Numbered from the stretch's first letter, positions 45,301 to 54,169 are shown. The stretch is 64,000 nucleotides of DNA from Porticoccaceae bacterium LTM1 (GCA_030252795.1 CP127080.1:1872501-1936500), one strand, 5' to 3'. The notes: generated by a model from the letters alone, not told the origin. Made by a program: numbers and translations.

Positions 45301-46827
45301 AGTCTTCGATACAATTTCACTTTCCTTCAATGGGATCGTAAACCAGAACGTACTGCCCTTTCCGAGGGTGCTGCTTACTCCGATGTCACCGCCGAGCATG
45401 CTGACTATTCGTCGACTGATAGCAAGCCCCAAACCTGTACCACCATACTGGCGAGTAGTCGACGAGTCCGCCTGTGTGAAGGGTTCAAATATTTTCTGTT
45501 GGGCTTCGGGCGAAATTCCTATTCCTGTATCTGTCACAGAAAAGCGTAAAACAACGGAACCTTCATCAGGCGATTCGACCATCAGACGAATAGCCACTTC
45601 GCCCTGGGAAGTGAATTTGATTGCATTACCCACCAGATTAATCAATACCTGCCGCACCCTGGCAGAATCAATACTGATCAATTGCGGTACATCGTCAGCA
45701 CAAATATACCCAAGATCCACCTTGGTCTTTTGAGCGCTACCTGACATCAGGCTGACCACTTCATCCAGAAGGTCTTCTATATAGGTATCTTCCGAGTTGA
45801 GAACCATGGCACCAGATTCAACTTTCGAGAAGTTCAGAACTCCGTCAATCAGCTCAAGCAACACTTCTCCTGATGACTTGGCTGTTTCAACATACTCTTT
45901 CTGTTTCTGGCTCAGCCCCATTGTCATTAACAGATCGAGCATCCCCAGCACAGCATTCATGGGGGTTCTCAATTCATGACTGACGTTTGCTGCAAATTCT
46001 CCTTTTATTCGTGCAGATTCAAGGGCAGCGTCTTTTGCCTGCAACAATTCCAACTCGCGACGTTCCAACACCATCATCATGGTATTAAAAGCATGCTGCA
46101 TATTGGTAATATCACATGGCCCCGAAATATCTGCCCGTAGCTTTTTCTCTCCCTGCTCGGCACGATGCATTATCTCTGATAGCTGACTTAGAGGCCTTGA
46201 AACCCTGTTGGATAACAACAGCAGCAAAAACAACAGCATCATCGATATGCCGATTGAGACAATGACATTGCCTCTTAAGATGGCTGCCTCCATTTGATGC
46301 AGGCTTGCCTTACTGACCACCACCAGAACCCAGCCCAACCGCTCGGGTCCGGTGTCATCTCCTTCTGTATCAAAGGGGGAATCAGTATCATCTCCTTTAG
46401 AGATTAGAGGTGCGGCAAACTGCCAGTAGAGATCAGTCTCATAAACAATTTCTGCTGATGAACCACTATGGATTGGCAAATTTTCAATCCGGCGTATTAA
46501 ATCGATATCACCACTCTCCAGTCGGACTGTGCCGTCCTGAAAATAGATGCCTGTGGCAACAGCATCATCAAAACCCAACACATGATCTGATGCCTTTTGA
46601 GCCGTAATAGGATCACCACTCAGAACCGGGTATGCGCCTGCATTGGCAAAAATGGCAGTATTTTGCCTGCCATGCTCAATCATTTGCTCCCGAACAATAC
46701 CTGAAGAAATCCGGGTAATAGCCGTTGTAGTCGCTACCGCCAAAAAAATCACACCAACGGCAAATACCGTTGTTAGCTGACGACGGAAGTCCCATTGATT
46801 CCAAATAGAGAAGATTGTTTTTTTCAT
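42352..46827 (-). CDS. Hybrid histidine kinase with three receivers, Hpt, GGDEF and EAL
   Basis: 1491 residues. TM1 about 18-40, periplasmic sensor about 41-185, TM2 about 187-206, HAMP to about 262. HisKA H284 (NVSHELRTPMN); HATPase 385-500. Receiver 1 (522-640) keeps D577 and K626 but lacks the acidic pair (LLCVGSS). Receiver 2 (662-780) is complete with D668/D669, D712 and K765. Hpt H858 (LAHLIKGSASNFG). Receiver 3 (928-1045) has D935-937, D979 and K1031. The diguanylate cyclase domain has an intact GGDEF (1138-1142) and I-site REND (1129-1132). The EAL domain has E1265, EITES, IDDFGSG, KLD and EGVET. A full phosphorelay is thus joined to c-di-GMP synthesis and breakdown. It is coupled to the binding-protein gene (shared base). 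Confidence 0.93.
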   Translation of the reverse strand: MKKTIFSIWNQWDFRRQLTTVFAVGVIFLAVATTTAITRISSGIVREQMIEHGRQNTAIFANAGAYPVLSGDPITAQKASDHVLGFDDAVATGIYFQDGTVRLESGDIDLIRRIENLPIHSGSSAEIVYETDLYWQFAAPLISKGDDTDSPFDTEGDDTGPERLGWVLVVVSKASLHQMEAAILRGNVIVSIGISMMLLFLLLLLSNRVSRPLSQLSEIMHRAEQGEKKLRADISGPCDITNMQHAFNTMMMVLERRELELLQAKDAALESARIKGEFAANVSHELRTPMNAVLGMLDLLMTMGLSQKQKEYVETAKSSGEVLLELIDGVLNFSKVESGAMVLNSEDTYIEDLLDEVVSLMSGSAQKTKVDLGYICADDVPQLISIDSARVRQVLINLVGNAIKFTSQGEVAIRLMVESPDEGSVVLRFSVTDTGIGISPEAQQKIFEPFTQADSSTTRQYGGTGLGLAISRRIVSMLGGDIGVSSTLGKGSTFWFTIPLKESEIVSKTISRRVTPSEVVAMKLLCVGSSEIVRDYLSSHLLRWGVESEFLDNSLLAMKLLRERAKSDDAFDLVVLDEHVEGLKAVDAVKLIAQEPDLAGINVLVLMSPWSEYQSLYPEHVVRLTKPLRNGSLFEILQSIAGVSVSANTDIAPSRPLNSFSKRILVADDNRANQQVAIGMLERLGCEVVIAENGEEAFNHVLRGAFDLVLMDCQMPVMDGYEATTRIRKFEGEDHLLPIIAMTANASEEEEQRCLQAGMNGFLPKPLRLESLKKNLAKWFASEEQVTDQQAVHEVANTYEVINTTTFDQRILEELRSSVGEVVDSMIEAFLEDTPVYLQSVKYAAAEQDAKQLRELAHLIKGSASNFGAIEVVRISKELEDCGSRGEVEGVGAIVSNLMKAFDRLRKDLEGELTQVVQGAMGKQTGATYTILIADDDRTMRMALRNALESDEYLIEEVQNGVHAVAICQRKIPDLILMDAMMPEVDGFTACQQIRDLPNGSEVPILMITALDDEDSINRAFKAGASDYIPKPVHFSVMQQRVARMLQASRNEKHVKKLAYQDPLTGLPNRANLLQQMRVIISRAALNDEMVAVLFLDLDRFKVVNDSLGHDTGDLLLKAVAERIRRCLRENDIVARLGGDEFTIVLEGLSSPALAAKVAEKIRDSISKPFVFLQQKMFVTTSVGISVYPHDGTDVGTLLKHADSAMFTAKEKGNRIQFYEHGMEDQIYSVLELERELRVALEENQLRLFYQPQVNPKTGEVVSAEALIRWQHPERGLLYPGKFIPMAEESGLINDLGNWVLREACRQLSEWVKLGYRFRLAVNFSGRELQAEGLVHRLNNLIREYNIPPELLEIEITESMLLEHHDRIIEDLGRIKEMGVTLAIDDFGSGYSSLNYLKHLPVDVLKLDQIFVHDLDGDEDSQAIVAGIVGLAKNLGLQTVAEGVETEMQRTILTELGCDMLQGFLFSQAIPPDEFEESFLKIMEGAEQIDS

Positions 46828-47798
46828 CAGTTTGCCGGAAATTCCATTAGGATCTTATCCCTGATTTCCTTACTGGGATTCAACCCCAAGTGATCACTGG
46901 TTCGCCAATTAATTGCAATATGAACGTTAACTACCGGCTCCACCTTGCAACCTTCACTTGAATTCATAGCCAAATATGCCATTTCTCCCAACCTTTCGCC
47001 CATACCGGCATAGTCCGGATAGAGTGCAAATAAGGCTCCCCTCTGGACATGGGTAGCAACTGACGAGAAAACCACCACATTTTTGGCCCAGGCCTTTTTG
47101 AGAACATCGGTTAAGATATCCTGATCAATTACCGATTTATTGGAAATTAACCAGATAGATTGCGTCTCAGGGTTATCGCTATCAATAATGGATTGGTAAG
47201 CCCTGATGGCTTCACCCAAGTTGTCCACGGGATAGCCGTGGACCTCCAGATCATACAAAGCACCGACACTCTTCGCTTCAGAAAATATATCAGCCTGTTT
47301 TTCCTGATCGTAAACTATGTGAACATCATTAACCTTTGAGGTCATTGAGCGGAGCGTCTTTAACACAAGGCCTGCTGGAGGGACCATTGTAATGCCGCAA
47401 GCCTTGTTCTCATCCAATGAGTTTACCGCCCCGAACAATACCGGACTTAACGGAGGCATTCCCTCAACCACGTTCAAGCCTTTATTGCCCAAGGCTACGG
47501 TAACGTCAACTCGCTCTTTTTGAAGCCTGTCATGGAGCTGTTCACTACTCACCATCTCATCCAGTTCAAATCGAAGGACTATTGCGTCTTTGCCATCCGA
47601 GGCCTTTTTGAACCCTCTTTCAATGCCCTCAACTATAGTATTAAAGATAAGTTTATAGGACTGCTTGCTATATTCCGGATACAAGACAGCCAAACTCGGT
47701 GCTTTTTCACTACCCCAGGAAGGACAAGAAAAAACAAAAAGCGCCCAACAAAGTCCCTTGAACCAAGACCTATTCTCTTTCGAATTGATCTTATTCAT
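46827..47798 (-). CDS. Periplasmic ABC_sub_bind-family protein without transporter
   Basis: 323 residues. A hydrophobic signal segment (about 13-29, ending PSWGSE) is followed by a two-lobe periplasmic binding fold of the ABC_sub_bind type (PSLAVLYPEYSKQSYKLIFN, GNKGLNVVEGMPPLSPVLFG, VHIVYDQEKQADIF, SIWLISNKSVID, GALFALYPDYAGMGERLGEMA). No ABC permease or ATPase gene is nearby. The stop shares a base with the start of the kinase, so ligand detection by this protein and signalling through the kinase are probably linked. The ligand is unknown; relatives include tryptophan-binding TrpX. Confidence 0.85.
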   Translation of the reverse strand: MNKINSKENRSWFKGLCWALFVFSCPSWGSEKAPSLAVLYPEYSKQSYKLIFNTIVEGIERGFKKASDGKDAIVLRFELDEMVSSEQLHDRLQKERVDVTVALGNKGLNVVEGMPPLSPVLFGAVNSLDENKACGITMVPPAGLVLKTLRSMTSKVNDVHIVYDQEKQADIFSEAKSVGALYDLEVHGYPVDNLGEAIRAYQSIIDSDNPETQSIWLISNKSVIDQDILTDVLKKAWAKNVVVFSSVATHVQRGALFALYPDYAGMGERLGEMAYLAMNSSEGCKVEPVVNVHIAINWRTSDHLGLNPSKEIRDKILMEFPAN

Positions 47799-47850
47799 TC
47801 ATTCAATTCCATTTTTCGCCTGCACCACAATAGATACTTTCAAACCCGAC

Positions 47851-50010
47851 TTATTGCAGTCGCATGCGAATTTCAGCCATAACTGATCTACCCGCCATAG
47901 GCAAGTCACCCGGGATAGACGGAACCGGCACCCCGGCAGGAGATGGCTCATATATCTCTTCATCCAGCAAATTTTTGGAAATCAGGGCAACCTGCCATTT
48001 GTTATCATTTGTCTTAAATCGTAAAGAAGAGTCAAGAGTGATGTAATCATCGACTTCAGGGCGCATATCGAAAACCATTCGATTACGATCCCTCACCCAA
48101 TTAGATTGCAGGTTAAAACTCCAGTTTTCCGAAAGCTGCATATCGGCGCGCAAATAGAGCTGGCTTCCAGGAGAATTCGCAGAATCTGAATCACTTTGCT
48201 TATCGGTACTATCAACACTTGCATAGTTACCTGAGAAAGAGAGCACTTCTGAGGCTTTCCAGACCCCTTCCAACTCAAAACCATGGCCCGTTTGCTCTCC
48301 AGCATTCTGGGCGGTGCGAGTTGTCCCGGTCGTGTCGGCAACAAAAGAGATAATGTCACTCCATTCGTAATAAAACAGGTTCAATTTCAGATTCAAGTTA
48401 TGGGCTGGCCTATAGTCAAAAGCCATCTCGTAACTTTTAATTTCCTCGGGCTCCAAGTCAGGATTCCCTAGAACTGCCGGGTTATTCTGGTTACGCATTT
48501 CAGCAAAGGATGGTGCTCGAAATGCTTTACCGAAAAGAAGCTTGCTGGTCAGTGTCTGGCTTGTGGACCAGACCACTGCCATACGCGGGTTAATCGTCGT
48601 ACCAAAATCGGAGTAGTCATCCACACGAATACCGGCTGTCAGCTCCCAATCGTTGAACATCTGCCAGGCGTCCTGAATAAAGCCATAATAATTTGTACGA
48701 TCGCCTTCTGTAATAAAGCTGTAAGGAGTATCAGAGACATCAATCAGAGGATCTCCCGGAAGAATTGGAAGACCGGTTTGTGGATTTATTCCAAAATTCC
48801 TCTCGTCTTTAACACGATATTGGTCACCACGATAGTATCCAAAACCGGTTCGAATTTCATTACCTGGTACACCGCTATATAAAGCTGAAACATCAAGTCG
48901 ATAGTGTTTTTCATACACTTCGGGATTTCCGATCATACCATCCGGGTATGTCATGATATTGCCGCTACCATCTACAAATAGTGGCACATTTGTAATGGGG
49001 TCAAAATTTGGCCCTGTACTCCCGGGTGGGAATAAAACCAGATCCTCTTTCATCTCCTGGGTGGTAGAAAGATAGCTGCCAACAACAGAAAATGTCAGTG
49101 CACCTTCCGCCAGCTGGTCATTGATATAGGATACCGACGTATTAAACCGATCACTCTGCGAGATATTATTGGGGTCTAGAATCTGTGCTGCTCCTGCACC
49201 ACTTTGAATCTCCCTATGCTGAAGTCCTGACTGAATGCGCCAGAAGCCGGACGCTACATCCGCCCGTAGCTCGTAGGATTCGCGGCCAGTATTTACACCT
49301 CCCGGCGCATAACTTGTAGAAGTACCGGTCAGTGAGTCAAAAAAGCTCTGCAGATCACTTGCTATGATTTCGTCCTGACCATCCGTATCCTCGTACTCCA
49401 GGGAAAAGCCATATGTGAAGTTATCAGTCTCCCCACCATACTGGGCCCAACCCTGCACGGTGTTAAAGCTACCATAGCGAACACCTGAGTTAAGGCCATT
49501 CATCTCTTTACCATCTTTAGTAATGACATTGATTACGCCCGCGAATGCATCAGCACCGTACACGGCCGACCCTGGGCCTCGAATAATCTCAATACGGGAA
49601 ATTGCTTCAACTGGCATGCCGCCCCATACCAAGCTTCGATTACCAAGGTAAATATTGGTAATAGGCACACCATTCACCAACATCAACACCTGGGGATTAA
49701 AATCCGAGTAAATTCCACGAAAAGTATAAATTGGACCATAACTTATAGGATTGATAGCGACATGCAAGCCAGGCACCGTCTCCAACACCTGATCCAAATC
49801 TGTCGCCCCCAACTTTTTAATGTCATCAGATGTAATTACCGATGCTACCGCTGGTGCTTTAGAAATAGGCTTTTTATAACCCGTGGCAATACTCACCAGC
49901 TCTTCATCACCAAAAACCGAGAGTAAATCCTCTTCCTCATCTGCAAATGCATTAAAACTTGTTATCAAAAGCAGGCTACTCAATGACAGGCATCTCATAC
50001 CAACCCCCAT
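47851..50010 (-). CDS. TonB-dependent receptor of the five-gene cluster
   Basis: 719 residues from ATG 50010; ATG 49998 is also possible and has a G-rich site. A signal peptide (ending FNAFAD) is followed by an N-terminal segment DEELVSIATGYKKPISKAPA, a plug (about 50-170: SVITSDDIKKLGATDLDQVL, VPGLHV, RIEIIRGPGSAVYGADAFAGVINVI) and a barrel ending in MRLQ. It resembles siderophore/cobalamin-like receptors of the small type. The gap to the binding-protein gene is 52 bases and to the ketosynthase gene 39 bases. It may import, or bind and report, the product of the enzymes upstream. Confidence 0.9.
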   Translation of the reverse strand: MGVGMRCLSLSSLLLITSFNAFADEEEDLLSVFGDEELVSIATGYKKPISKAPAVASVITSDDIKKLGATDLDQVLETVPGLHVAINPISYGPIYTFRGIYSDFNPQVLMLVNGVPITNIYLGNRSLVWGGMPVEAISRIEIIRGPGSAVYGADAFAGVINVITKDGKEMNGLNSGVRYGSFNTVQGWAQYGGETDNFTYGFSLEYEDTDGQDEIIASDLQSFFDSLTGTSTSYAPGGVNTGRESYELRADVASGFWRIQSGLQHREIQSGAGAAQILDPNNISQSDRFNTSVSYINDQLAEGALTFSVVGSYLSTTQEMKEDLVLFPPGSTGPNFDPITNVPLFVDGSGNIMTYPDGMIGNPEVYEKHYRLDVSALYSGVPGNEIRTGFGYYRGDQYRVKDERNFGINPQTGLPILPGDPLIDVSDTPYSFITEGDRTNYYGFIQDAWQMFNDWELTAGIRVDDYSDFGTTINPRMAVVWSTSQTLTSKLLFGKAFRAPSFAEMRNQNNPAVLGNPDLEPEEIKSYEMAFDYRPAHNLNLKLNLFYYEWSDIISFVADTTGTTRTAQNAGEQTGHGFELEGVWKASEVLSFSGNYASVDSTDKQSDSDSANSPGSQLYLRADMQLSENWSFNLQSNWVRDRNRMVFDMRPEVDDYITLDSSLRFKTNDNKWQVALISKNLLDEEIYEPSPAGVPVPSIPGDLPMAGRSVMAEIRMRLQ

Positions 50011-50049
50011 TCAGATTTCAAATATTTGTTATTAAATCAGTTAATTACG

Positions 50050-51000
50050 TTAGTATTTCCACAACATGGAAATATAGTGACCACCCGCAGCAGGGGAGAA
50101 AAACAACACGGTTTCCCCTCGCTTCAACTCGCGCCTTTTCACCCAGTAGTCTAATGAGACTGGTATATTTGCCATTGTCATATTGGCATACAGAGGTAAT
50201 GTATGCCGCACGATTGACATTGGCAGCCCCAATTTATCCATCCACATGGACATCATTTTTTCACCAGATTGATGCATGAAAACTTTATCAATCCTGATAT
50301 CCGGGTTTCGTGCCAGCAGTTTTTTGCCAACTTTTATTGGGCCAAGGATCAAATCTTTTGCAGTTGAAACTCCCTCTGGCTCACTTATCTGGAAATACTC
50401 TTTCTGGCCAGAAAGTACGGGATTTTTCATTACCATGGAAGTAAAGACAGGCGGAATGGAATTATTGACTTCACAAACATCAATCAAGGATTGTGATTTA
50501 TCATCAACAATTACAGCAGCAGCACCATCGCCGGCAAAGCCATAGTTAGGTTTTGATACATCTAGGATATTATTTACCCAGTTCACAGCAACAACTATCA
50601 ATATCCGCGATTTCTTCCCTGATGCTATAAGCGAGTCCGCGAGATTGAGCGCTGACAGGAATGTTGAGCATGTTGTATTGATTGGCAGAACAGACGCATT
50701 AACAGCACCAATTTCATGCTGAAGCAGGTTGAGATCTTCACCATAAAGATATTCGTTCGGGACCACAACGCCGATAATTCCGTCTATATCGTCCGGGGTG
50801 TACTGACTGCTCTCAAAAGCATTTTTTGCAGCGGCGACAGCCATGGATAAACCGCTTTCTCCTGGAGCAGCATGTCGTCTTTGTTCGTATCCATCCAAAA
50901 ATTCCGCGATAGATTCAAATATCGCGGAATCCTTGTCGAAAGCATCATTACTTACAACTTTCTCAGGTAAATAACTACCGGTGGCTTCTATCCGGGCCAT
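50050..51000 (-). CDS. FabH-like 3-oxoacyl-ACP synthase III
   Basis: 316 residues, ATG after GGGGAT. Thiolase fold of the KAS III type with the nucleophile in NTTCSTFLSAL, His in VFMHQSGEKM, Asn in YANMTMANIPVSLDYW, and the C-terminal PAAGGHYISM. The Cys-His-Asn triad looks complete, so it should condense acyl units. The dedicated fatty-acid fabH would normally lie with fabD/fabG, so this copy is more likely a specialised enzyme. It is 22 bases downstream of an acetolactate-synthase-like gene. The product is unknown. Confidence 0.85.
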   Translation of the reverse strand: MARIEATGSYLPEKVVSNDAFDKDSAIFESIAEFLDGYEQRRHAAPGESGLSMAVAAAKNAFESSQYTPDDIDGIIGVVVPNEYLYGEDLNLLQHEIGAVNASVLPINTTCSTFLSALNLADSLIASGKKSRILIVVAVNWVNNILDVSKPNYGFAGDGAAAVIVDDKSQSLIDVCEVNNSIPPVFTSMVMKNPVLSGQKEYFQISEPEGVSTAKDLILGPIKVGKKLLARNPDIRIDKVFMHQSGEKMMSMWMDKLGLPMSIVRHTLPLYANMTMANIPVSLDYWVKRRELKRGETVLFFSPAAGGHYISMLWKY

Positions 51001-51022
51001 CGTTTATCCCCACTTTTAATTA

Positions 51023-52831
51023 TTAGTTGGCATCACTTTTTAAGGCGTCTGTACGCATACCAATAGGTGGTACCTCGGCTGGATCTATTCTTACATCCAA
51101 AAGCGTAGGTCCAGAACGCCGCCCCAGTGCTCGGCCGTCAATTTTCATCAATTCTTCTGGCGATTCAATCACATAACTTTCGACACCCATAGCTTTGGCC
51201 ATGGCAGCAAAGTCCACTACCGGCAAATCCACACCAATTTGCTCAGCTCCTGTCAGTCGCTGGCCATGGCGGACCATGCCGTATCCCGAATCGTTCAAAA
51301 TAATATATATAACGGGCAGCTGCTCCTGAATCGCCACCGTAATTTCCTGGCCACTCATCAACATACTGCCATCCCCGGTCAAGCAAACCACCGGGGTACC
51401 AGGCTCAGCCAACGCCACACCGACAGCACTGCCAATAGCCCATCCCATGGAAGCAAACTCCAGGCAGGCCCTAAACAAGCCTCCCTTGGCATCACGTTTA
51501 CCCGCGATACGACGGTCAAACGGGTGCAGATAGTGTGTAGCCCAGGCAAAACTGGCCCCTGTATCGGCTAAATAACGTGTATGGGGCGGAAACAACTTTG
51601 GCAATTCCTCCATCAAGCGTTGAGGCTTTATTGGGGTCGCGTTAGAAGTGATTTTATCCGGCTCCAGAACTGTAAAATGACGCTTCAGCTCGGGAGACTC
51701 AACAGGAGTTTCAACACCCTCACTGCAACTCCCTTCAATCAAGGAAATGCGAGCAGACTTCTCCAGATTGGTTAATATGCGATCAAACACTGTTGATAAG
51801 CGCCCACGCACATGCAGCTTCGCCATGGGGGAATGAGTCAAATTACTCTCAACCGATTCAACATGAACCAGGCGATTATTCAACAGAGACACCGTATCCC
51901 AACCACCTGAGGCCCATTCGCTGAGACTGGTACCAAGTGCCACCACCAGATCAACCTCGGGATCCTGCAACACCTGCCTTGCACTGTAATGCCCAGCAAA
52001 ACCAACAACCCCCCTGAAGAGCGGATGGTATGGGCTGACAAGCCCCTTTCCGTGAGGAGTTGTCAAAATCTGGGCATTCAACTTCATTGCCAGAGTCAAA
52101 ACACTTCCGATAGCTTCACCCGCCTCTTCGCCAATAAGAAATATTGGCTTTTGTGCCTTGATCAGCTGTTCGTAAAGTTCATTAACAGCCTCATCATCTA
52201 TATATGAAGGCCGTGCCAACAGGCGACTCATGTCAAAACTGGGGGATTTCACCGGGCTTATGGAGCGCATCACATCGAGAGGAACACTGAGATGTACCGG
52301 CCCCGCAGGTGACTGGAAAGCCGTCATAATTGCAGCAGCGAGCTTATGCTCAAACTGGTCCACATGGGAAACCAGCGAATTGTAGCGTGTGCAGTGGCTA
52401 AATAAGCCGACCGTATTAACGCCTGTACAGGAGGACTCCTGGAAAGCACCTCGCCCAAACGTGGAAAGAGCCGTCTGGGCGGTAATTACCAGCATTGGGA
52501 CATTGTTTTCGTAGGCGGAAGCCACACCGGTGATCAGATTGGTCGCTCCCGGTCCTGTGGTTGCGCAACAGACGCCGAGTTTGCCACTGATCCGTGTATA
52601 GCCCTCTGCCATAAAGGCGGCGCCAGTTTCGTGTCTCGCCACTATTGATCGAATCGTACCTTTGCGCTCACTCCTGGCAAGGGCGTTGTACATGGGCTCG
52701 ATTGCACCACCGGGAATCCCGAACACATACTCAACACCGAGCTGCTCGAGATACATCATCAAAAGATCACCAAGCTCCGGACTCTCCAGAGCCTTCTTTT
52801 GGCGGTGAAAGTTTAAATCCGCAAGATCCAT
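51023..52831 (-). CDS. Acetolactate-synthase-like TPP enzyme
   Basis: 602 residues from ATG 52831, chosen for GGGGAT just upstream; a TTG at 52843 is weaker. The TPP fold has the catalytic Glu in ARHETGAAFMAEGYTR, the central domain (PIFLIGEEAGEAIGS) and the TPP-binding motif GDGSMLMSGQEITVAI ... LNDSGYGMVRHGQ. It differs clearly from the ilvG product in this window (extra 50 residues, YRSLV/HP insert regions) and has no small-subunit gene. Paired with a ketosynthase it may make an acyloin- or branched hydroxyketone-like compound; this is inference. Confidence 0.85.
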   Translation of the reverse strand: MDLADLNFHRQKKALESPELGDLLMMYLEQLGVEYVFGIPGGAIEPMYNALARSERKGTIRSIVARHETGAAFMAEGYTRISGKLGVCCATTGPGATNLITGVASAYENNVPMLVITAQTALSTFGRGAFQESSCTGVNTVGLFSHCTRYNSLVSHVDQFEHKLAAAIMTAFQSPAGPVHLSVPLDVMRSISPVKSPSFDMSRLLARPSYIDDEAVNELYEQLIKAQKPIFLIGEEAGEAIGSVLTLAMKLNAQILTTPHGKGLVSPYHPLFRGVVGFAGHYSARQVLQDPEVDLVVALGTSLSEWASGGWDTVSLLNNRLVHVESVESNLTHSPMAKLHVRGRLSTVFDRILTNLEKSARISLIEGSCSEGVETPVESPELKRHFTVLEPDKITSNATPIKPQRLMEELPKLFPPHTRYLADTGASFAWATHYLHPFDRRIAGKRDAKGGLFRACLEFASMGWAIGSAVGVALAEPGTPVVCLTGDGSMLMSGQEITVAIQEQLPVIYIILNDSGYGMVRHGQRLTGAEQIGVDLPVVDFAAMAKAMGVESYVIESPEELMKIDGRALGRRSGPTLLDVRIDPAEVPPIGMRTDALKSDAN

Positions 52832-52857
52832 CCATATCCCCAAATTGTTTTATTTTT

Positions 52858-52892
52858 CAACCAATTGGCGCACCTTTTTTAACAATTGGTTG
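52858..52892. promoter_or_regulatory. Candidate operator of the five-gene cluster
   Basis: Perfect 10-base inverted repeat CAACCAATTG (52858-52867) / CAATTGGTTG (52883-52892) with a 15-base spacer. It lies 27-61 bases upstream of the TPP-enzyme start, where a repressor or activator would act. No regulator gene is adjacent, so its binder is unknown. Confidence 0.5.
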
Positions 52893-53064
52893 TATTTCGT
52901 TCATTATCAGCCTATTTTGCCAGCATGTACAACAATTTCATACTTAGGGACTAGGCAATTTTGTCATAGCTCTCAACACCCCATATTGATACTCGACTAT
53001 ACAGGGCAAGCGGATACAATAGCCACTCCGACAATATTCTTACTAGTAGTGGCTGCGCTTATTC

Positions 53065-53823
53065 ATGTCATCCGTAAAAACCCCAGCTAAATCACAGCAT
53101 CATAGCTTACTCGCCAACCTGGCATTCAACATCATCATTCCCACCCTGATCCTCACCAAGCTGAGTGGCGATGAGTGGCTGGGAGTACAGTGGGCGCTGG
53201 TCGTCGCACTATCTTTTCCATTGATTTTTGGTCTTCGCGACCTGCTCAAGGCAGGTAAAGTAAACTACTTCTCCATTCTCGGGGTGTTGGGCGTTCTGAT
53301 CAATGGCGGTGTCGGGCTGCTTAAACTACCCGCAGAGATCATTGCCATTAAGGAAGCAGCCATTCCCGGCCTTATAGGGCTTGCGGTACTCATCTCCATG
53401 CGCACCAAATACCCCTTGGTCAAAACCTTTCTGTTTCATGAACAAATCATCAACCTTGAACGTGTGAACCAGGCATTGAAAGAGCATCATGCTGAACAGG
53501 CCTTTGAGCGCCGCCTGGACGTTGCCAGCTACATGCTTGCCGGGGCCATGCTGCTTTCAGCAGTTCTCAACTACGGGCTGGCAGAATGGATTATTGTTGC
53601 CGAAACCGGCACTCCTGAATTTAATGAACAGCTGGGCAAGATGAATGCCCTCTCATTTCCGGTTATCGCATTGCCAGTCACAATTGTCATGATGAGCGCC
53701 CTGTTCTATCTGTTCAGAGGCATTACCCAGCTTACTGGCTTGCCGCTGGAAAAAATCATGAACATAGAAGAAAAGCCATCTCCTGACTCACCCTCTACTG
53801 ATCACTCGACGACAGGGAAATAA
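53065..53823 (+). CDS. VC0807-family integral membrane protein
   Basis: 252 residues with about six hydrophobic helices (about 17-33, 40-56, 65-85, 94-110, 153-172, 198-220). [16 protein letters not shown] and [20 protein letters not shown] fit the VC0807 family, whose transport or other function is unknown. It overlaps nothing but lies two bases before the YciI gene, so the two are probably cotranscribed. A Ser/Asp/Pro-rich tail follows the last helix. Confidence 0.8.
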   Translation: MSSVKTPAKSQHHSLLANLAFNIIIPTLILTKLSGDEWLGVQWALVVALSFPLIFGLRDLLKAGKVNYFSILGVLGVLINGGVGLLKLPAEIIAIKEAAIPGLIGLAVLISMRTKYPLVKTFLFHEQIINLERVNQALKEHHAEQAFERRLDVASYMLAGAMLLSAVLNYGLAEWIIVAETGTPEFNEQLGKMNALSFPVIALPVTIVMMSALFYLFRGITQLTGLPLEKIMNIEEKPSPDSPSTDHSTTGK

Positions 53824-53825
53824 TT

Positions 53826-54125
53826 ATGTGGTACGCCATTATCAGCCAGGACAAAGAAAACAGCTTGCAGCAACGTCTGGCAGCACGCCCTGCCCACCTT
53901 GAGCGTTTGGAAGCACTAAAGAATGAAGGCCGACTACTTATTGCCGGCCCCCACCCCGCCATAGACAGCAATGATCCGGGCGAAGCTGGTTTCACCGGCA
54001 GCCTGGTAGTGGCAGAGTTTGCCTCCCTGGAAGAAGCCCAAGGGTGGGCAGATGCTGACCCCTATATTGAAGCGGGTGTTTACCAAAACGTTATTGTTAA
54101 GCCGTTCAAAAAAGTACTTCCATAA
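53826..54125 (+). CDS. yciI: YciI-family protein
   Basis: 99 residues: [64 protein letters not shown] and [15 protein letters not shown]. This is the complete YciI fold, a ferredoxin-like domain with a conserved His/Asp pair (AHLERL and ADADPY), proposed as an enzyme of unknown substrate. Placed two bases after the VC0807-family gene. Confidence 0.93.
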   Translation: MWYAIISQDKENSLQQRLAARPAHLERLEALKNEGRLLIAGPHPAIDSNDPGEAGFTGSLVVAEFASLEEAQGWADADPYIEAGVYQNVIVKPFKKVLP

Positions 54126-54169
54126 CGAACCACTGTTTTACCAGTTTAAACGTGCAGATAGAGAGACAC

